A stretch of DNA of 15,392 nt, taken from positions 1 through 15,392 of the forward strand of contig JAJRUA010000410.1 of NCBI GenBank assembly GCA_024278035.1, in the 5' to 3' direction. Below the pieces are notes generated by a model that saw nothing but the letters and a program-made list of their open reading frames with translations, was not told the DNA's origin and searched no databases. The position numbers were made by a program, and so were the translations under genes. Shown here in pieces: positions 13,542 to 15,392 of this stretch; position 1 is the stretch's first letter, and every line of letters starts with the position of its first letter. Source of the stretch: Planctomycetota bacterium (lineage in GTDB: Bacteria > Planctomycetota > Planctomycetia > Pirellulales > Lacipirellulaceae).

Positions 13542-14846
13542 ATGCGGCAAACGACAATTCTTCTTCTCACGGCGATAGCAGTGCCGTTGCTATCAAGTGT
13601 GCCAGCTAGCGCTTTGATCGTTAGCACTTGGAATGGCCCAGGCACGCCCCCTTCGATCAACACCTCGGCTCCCGCCGACGACCCGGGTTGGGCCAACGCA
13701 GGCGGTGGCCGTTCGGCCATTTATCTTGGCAACCAATGGGTGCTCACCGCTAATCATGTAGCAACCGGCGACATCGAACTGCCGGGCGGCACTTATTCTC
13801 CGATCCCCGGCACCGAAGTCATTCTGACCAACCCAGGGAGCTTCCTGGGGCAATCGCTTAATGGCTTTTCTGACCTGAAGATGTTTCGGATCAATACGGA
13901 GTCGACCACCGGCCTCACGCCTGAGCAACAAGACGCGAACGTCATCCAAGTCACGATTGCTACGCAAACTCCCACTCTCGGAACGGAAGTCCTAGCGATT
14001 GGCGCCGGGAACCGAAGACGTCTCCAAGCGAACAATCCCAACGGACGCGCTCGGTTCGATAGTAATTATCAGTTTACGTCCGATCTAAACTCTCCCAACT
14101 CAGGTTTTTTGTTTGACAATCCGACCCCTGTTCGTGAAAAAACATGGGGAACCAATCGCGTTTCAAATCCTAATTCGCTATCGGGTGTCAACGACAATGG
14201 CCTGAACCTCATCATCGAAGCGCCGGGCCTCAATGACACGGTCGGTTTGGTCGTGAAGTTCGATCCGGGCGTAGATAACAACGGCAATTCGCTTGGCGAT
14301 GGGGCCACTCCCGATGAGTTTCAGGGAGCGGCGGGCGACTCGGGCGGTCCCGTTTTTGCAAAGAATGGAGCCGGCGATTGGGAATTGGCGGGCATTATGA
14401 ACGCGATTTACCTGAATCAGAATCAGCCCCATACGCTGCCAGTTTTTGGTATGAGCACCTCTTTTGCGGACCTTTCGTTTCAGACTTATTACGACCAAAT
14501 CGCCACGCTCAGGGCCTCCGATCTTTACTCGGTCCTCGGCGATATCGACCTCGACGGAGTGGTTACGGGCCAGATTATTGGTGGGGTCCCGACGGGTGAC
14601 CTAGCGGCACTCGTGGATGGCTGGCTCTACAATCAAACAGAGGGCGACATCATCTCTTGGAAGCAAGGGGACCTGAATCAAGACGGCTTCACCGACCTTG
14701 CCGACTTTGTCCTTCTTCGCGACGCCCTTGGCGGGACGATCTCTACCGCTGAATTTTCACTACTAGTGAGCGGCGTACCGGAGCCCTCGACGGCTCTCTT
14801 GGCGCTGCTAGGCATGGCAGCGCTGGCTTCACGCCGTCGCTGCTAG
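13542..14846 (+). CDS. Secreted trypsin-like serine protease with dockerin-like repeats and PEP-CTERM tail
   Basis: This 434-residue exported protein starts with a signal peptide (cleavage probably after ASA, residue 24). A chymotrypsin-fold protease (about 50-320) shows the catalytic triad: H72 in WVLTANHV, D111 in FSDLKMF and S267 in GDSGGPVF. Then comes a dockerin-type I-like region (about 333-397) with two Ca-loop motifs, GDIDLDGVVTG and GDLNQDGFTDLADF. The last residues are a PEP-CTERM sorting signal: VPEPSTALL (412-420), a hydrophobic stretch, and RRRC. Such tails direct export and processing by an exosortase in EPS-producing bacteria; dockerin-like modules are common in planctomycete secreted enzymes. 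The ATG has GGAG seven bases upstream. It is monocistronic as far as seen. Substrate is unknown. Confidence 0.92.
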   Translation: MRQTTILLLTAIAVPLLSSVPASALIVSTWNGPGTPPSINTSAPADDPGWANAGGGRSAIYLGNQWVLTANHVATGDIELPGGTYSPIPGTEVILTNPGSFLGQSLNGFSDLKMFRINTESTTGLTPEQQDANVIQVTIATQTPTLGTEVLAIGAGNRRRLQANNPNGRARFDSNYQFTSDLNSPNSGFLFDNPTPVREKTWGTNRVSNPNSLSGVNDNGLNLIIEAPGLNDTVGLVVKFDPGVDNNGNSLGDGATPDEFQGAAGDSGGPVFAKNGAGDWELAGIMNAIYLNQNQPHTLPVFGMSTSFADLSFQTYYDQIATLRASDLYSVLGDIDLDGVVTGQIIGGVPTGDLAALVDGWLYNQTEGDIISWKQGDLNQDGFTDLADFVLLRDALGGTISTAEFSLLVSGVPEPSTALLALLGMAALASRRRC

Positions 14847-15034
14847 AAAGACGGCAGAGAATATCTAGTGCATCGTTACAGCTAAAAAATAGGGTTGAGA
14901 AAATTAGCTGTGACAAAGCACTAGGGAGGCATGGTCTACAGGAGGCTAACGGTCTTGCTCTAGGTGACGCGAGCTTCGATACTAGGCAACCGTAAGGTTC
15001 CATTCAAGCAGTCCCCCCTTGCATCCCCAAGCGT
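14847..15034. other. Spacer between protease and M24 peptidase
   Basis: This 188-base spacer is occupied mainly by the 60-base hairpin at 14865-14924. A small hairpin AACC-GTAA-GGTT with a GNRA-type loop lies near 14988-14999. TTGCTC...GATACT with a 17-base gap (about 14953-14981) is a weak promoter candidate for the M24 peptidase gene. Confidence 0.45.
14865..14924. mobile_element. MITE-like 60-base palindromic element
   Basis: CTAGTGC (14865-14871) pairs with GCACTAG (14918-14924), and ACAGCTAA (14878-14885) with TTAGCTGT (14904-14911). The six-base stretches between them also pair in part, giving a 21-position stem with two mismatches and one G-T pair around an 18-base A-rich loop. The outermost CTAG on each side could be a target-site duplication, or simply the end of the stem. 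No T-run follows on the plus strand, so it is not a classical terminator for the protease. A non-autonomous insertion remnant or an intergenic repeat fits best. Confidence 0.4.
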
Positions 15035-15392
15035 ATGCCCCCCCACGCCTCGCGTCTAAAAAAGCTAAGACAGCAGATCCGTCGTCATAAGATCGACGCC
15101 CTGCTGATCACCAGCTTTACGAATGTCACCTACCTGACCGGTTTTACAGGGGATGACAGCTACCTGCTTGTCACGCTCGACGACGAACGGCTCATCACCG
15201 ACCCTCGCTACACGACCCAACTTGAAGAAGAATGCGAGTGGCTCTCGTTGCGCGTCCGTCAGCCGGGTGAACTGATGATGCCCATCGTCTCCGAAGAGAT
15301 TTGTTCGGCAGGCGTAGATCGACTGGGCGTCGAAGCCGATGCGATGACTCTTGGTACGCACCGCAAACTGAGTGAGCAAACCGAAGGCACAA
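15035..15392 (+). CDS. M24 family peptidase (Xaa-Pro aminopeptidase-like), N-terminal part
   Basis: An open frame runs from the ATG at 15035 to the window end, giving 119 residues. They match the creatinase/prolidase N-terminal domain that precedes M24 metallopeptidase cores: IDALLIT (20-26), NVTYLTGFTGDDSYLLVT (30-47) and LITDPRYTTQLEEEC (53-67) are typical. The metal-binding catalytic domain would lie beyond the window, so enzyme activity cannot be judged. The family removes N-terminal residues before proline, or cleaves Xaa-Pro dipeptides, in the cytoplasm. No good ribosome site precedes the ATG. The gene is cut by the window edge, not visibly broken. Confidence 0.88.
   Translation, partial: MPPHASRLKKLRQQIRRHKIDALLITSFTNVTYLTGFTGDDSYLLVTLDDERLITDPRYTTQLEEECEWLSLRVRQPGELMMPIVSEEICSAGVDRLGVEADAMTLGTHRKLSEQTEGT

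Overview
The window looks like ordinary chromosome of a planctomycete, probably of the Pirellulales type. The signs are a secreted protease with a dockerin-like Ca-binding region and a PEP-CTERM sorting tail, a signal peptidase II with a long insert between its two catalytic aspartates, a DksA/TraR-type zinc finger protein just upstream of it, and a three-gene MotA/TolQ-type membrane motor operon with unusually long accessory domains. I see no phage genes, transposase, CRISPR array, tRNA or rRNA.

Layout. 1-257 is intergenic, with a long hairpin at the left edge. On the minus strand follow a TonB-dependent outer membrane receptor (258-2381), a structured leader that resembles a cobalamin riboswitch (about 2392-2578), a hybrid histidine kinase with PAS, GAF, HisKA, HATPase, receiver and Hpt parts (2594-5146), and threonine synthase (5393-6811). 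A 399-base divergent spacer leads to two plus-strand genes: a DksA/TraR family protein (7211-7579) and LspA (7655-8248).

On the minus strand, 12825-8308 is a tightly coupled three-gene operon. It encodes a MotA/TolQ/ExbB-like channel protein with a 310-residue cytoplasmic helical tail (ZorA-like in architecture) and two different single-span B-type subunits (630 and 345 aa). A 716-base spacer follows; it holds a very strong plus-strand terminator with no recognised gene in front of it, and a sigma70-like promoter. The plus strand then carries a trypsin-like PEP-CTERM protease (13542-14846), a 60-base MITE-like hairpin (14865-14924), and the 5' part of an M24 (Xaa-Pro) aminopeptidase that runs off the window.

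Most interesting point. The motor operon has two non-identical B subunits whose transmembrane helices can be aligned without gaps. One keeps the aspartate expected of ExbD/TolR/MotB/ZorB-type proton carriers (D19); the other has alanine there (A25). The two subunits also seem to share three copies of one periplasmic alpha/beta domain. If they pair as a heterodimer inside the channel ring, this would be an asymmetric version of the usual 5:2 motor. I cannot tell from the sequence whether the family has already been described. No defence-type nuclease or helicase lies next to it here, so a housekeeping envelope role is at least as likely as phage defence.
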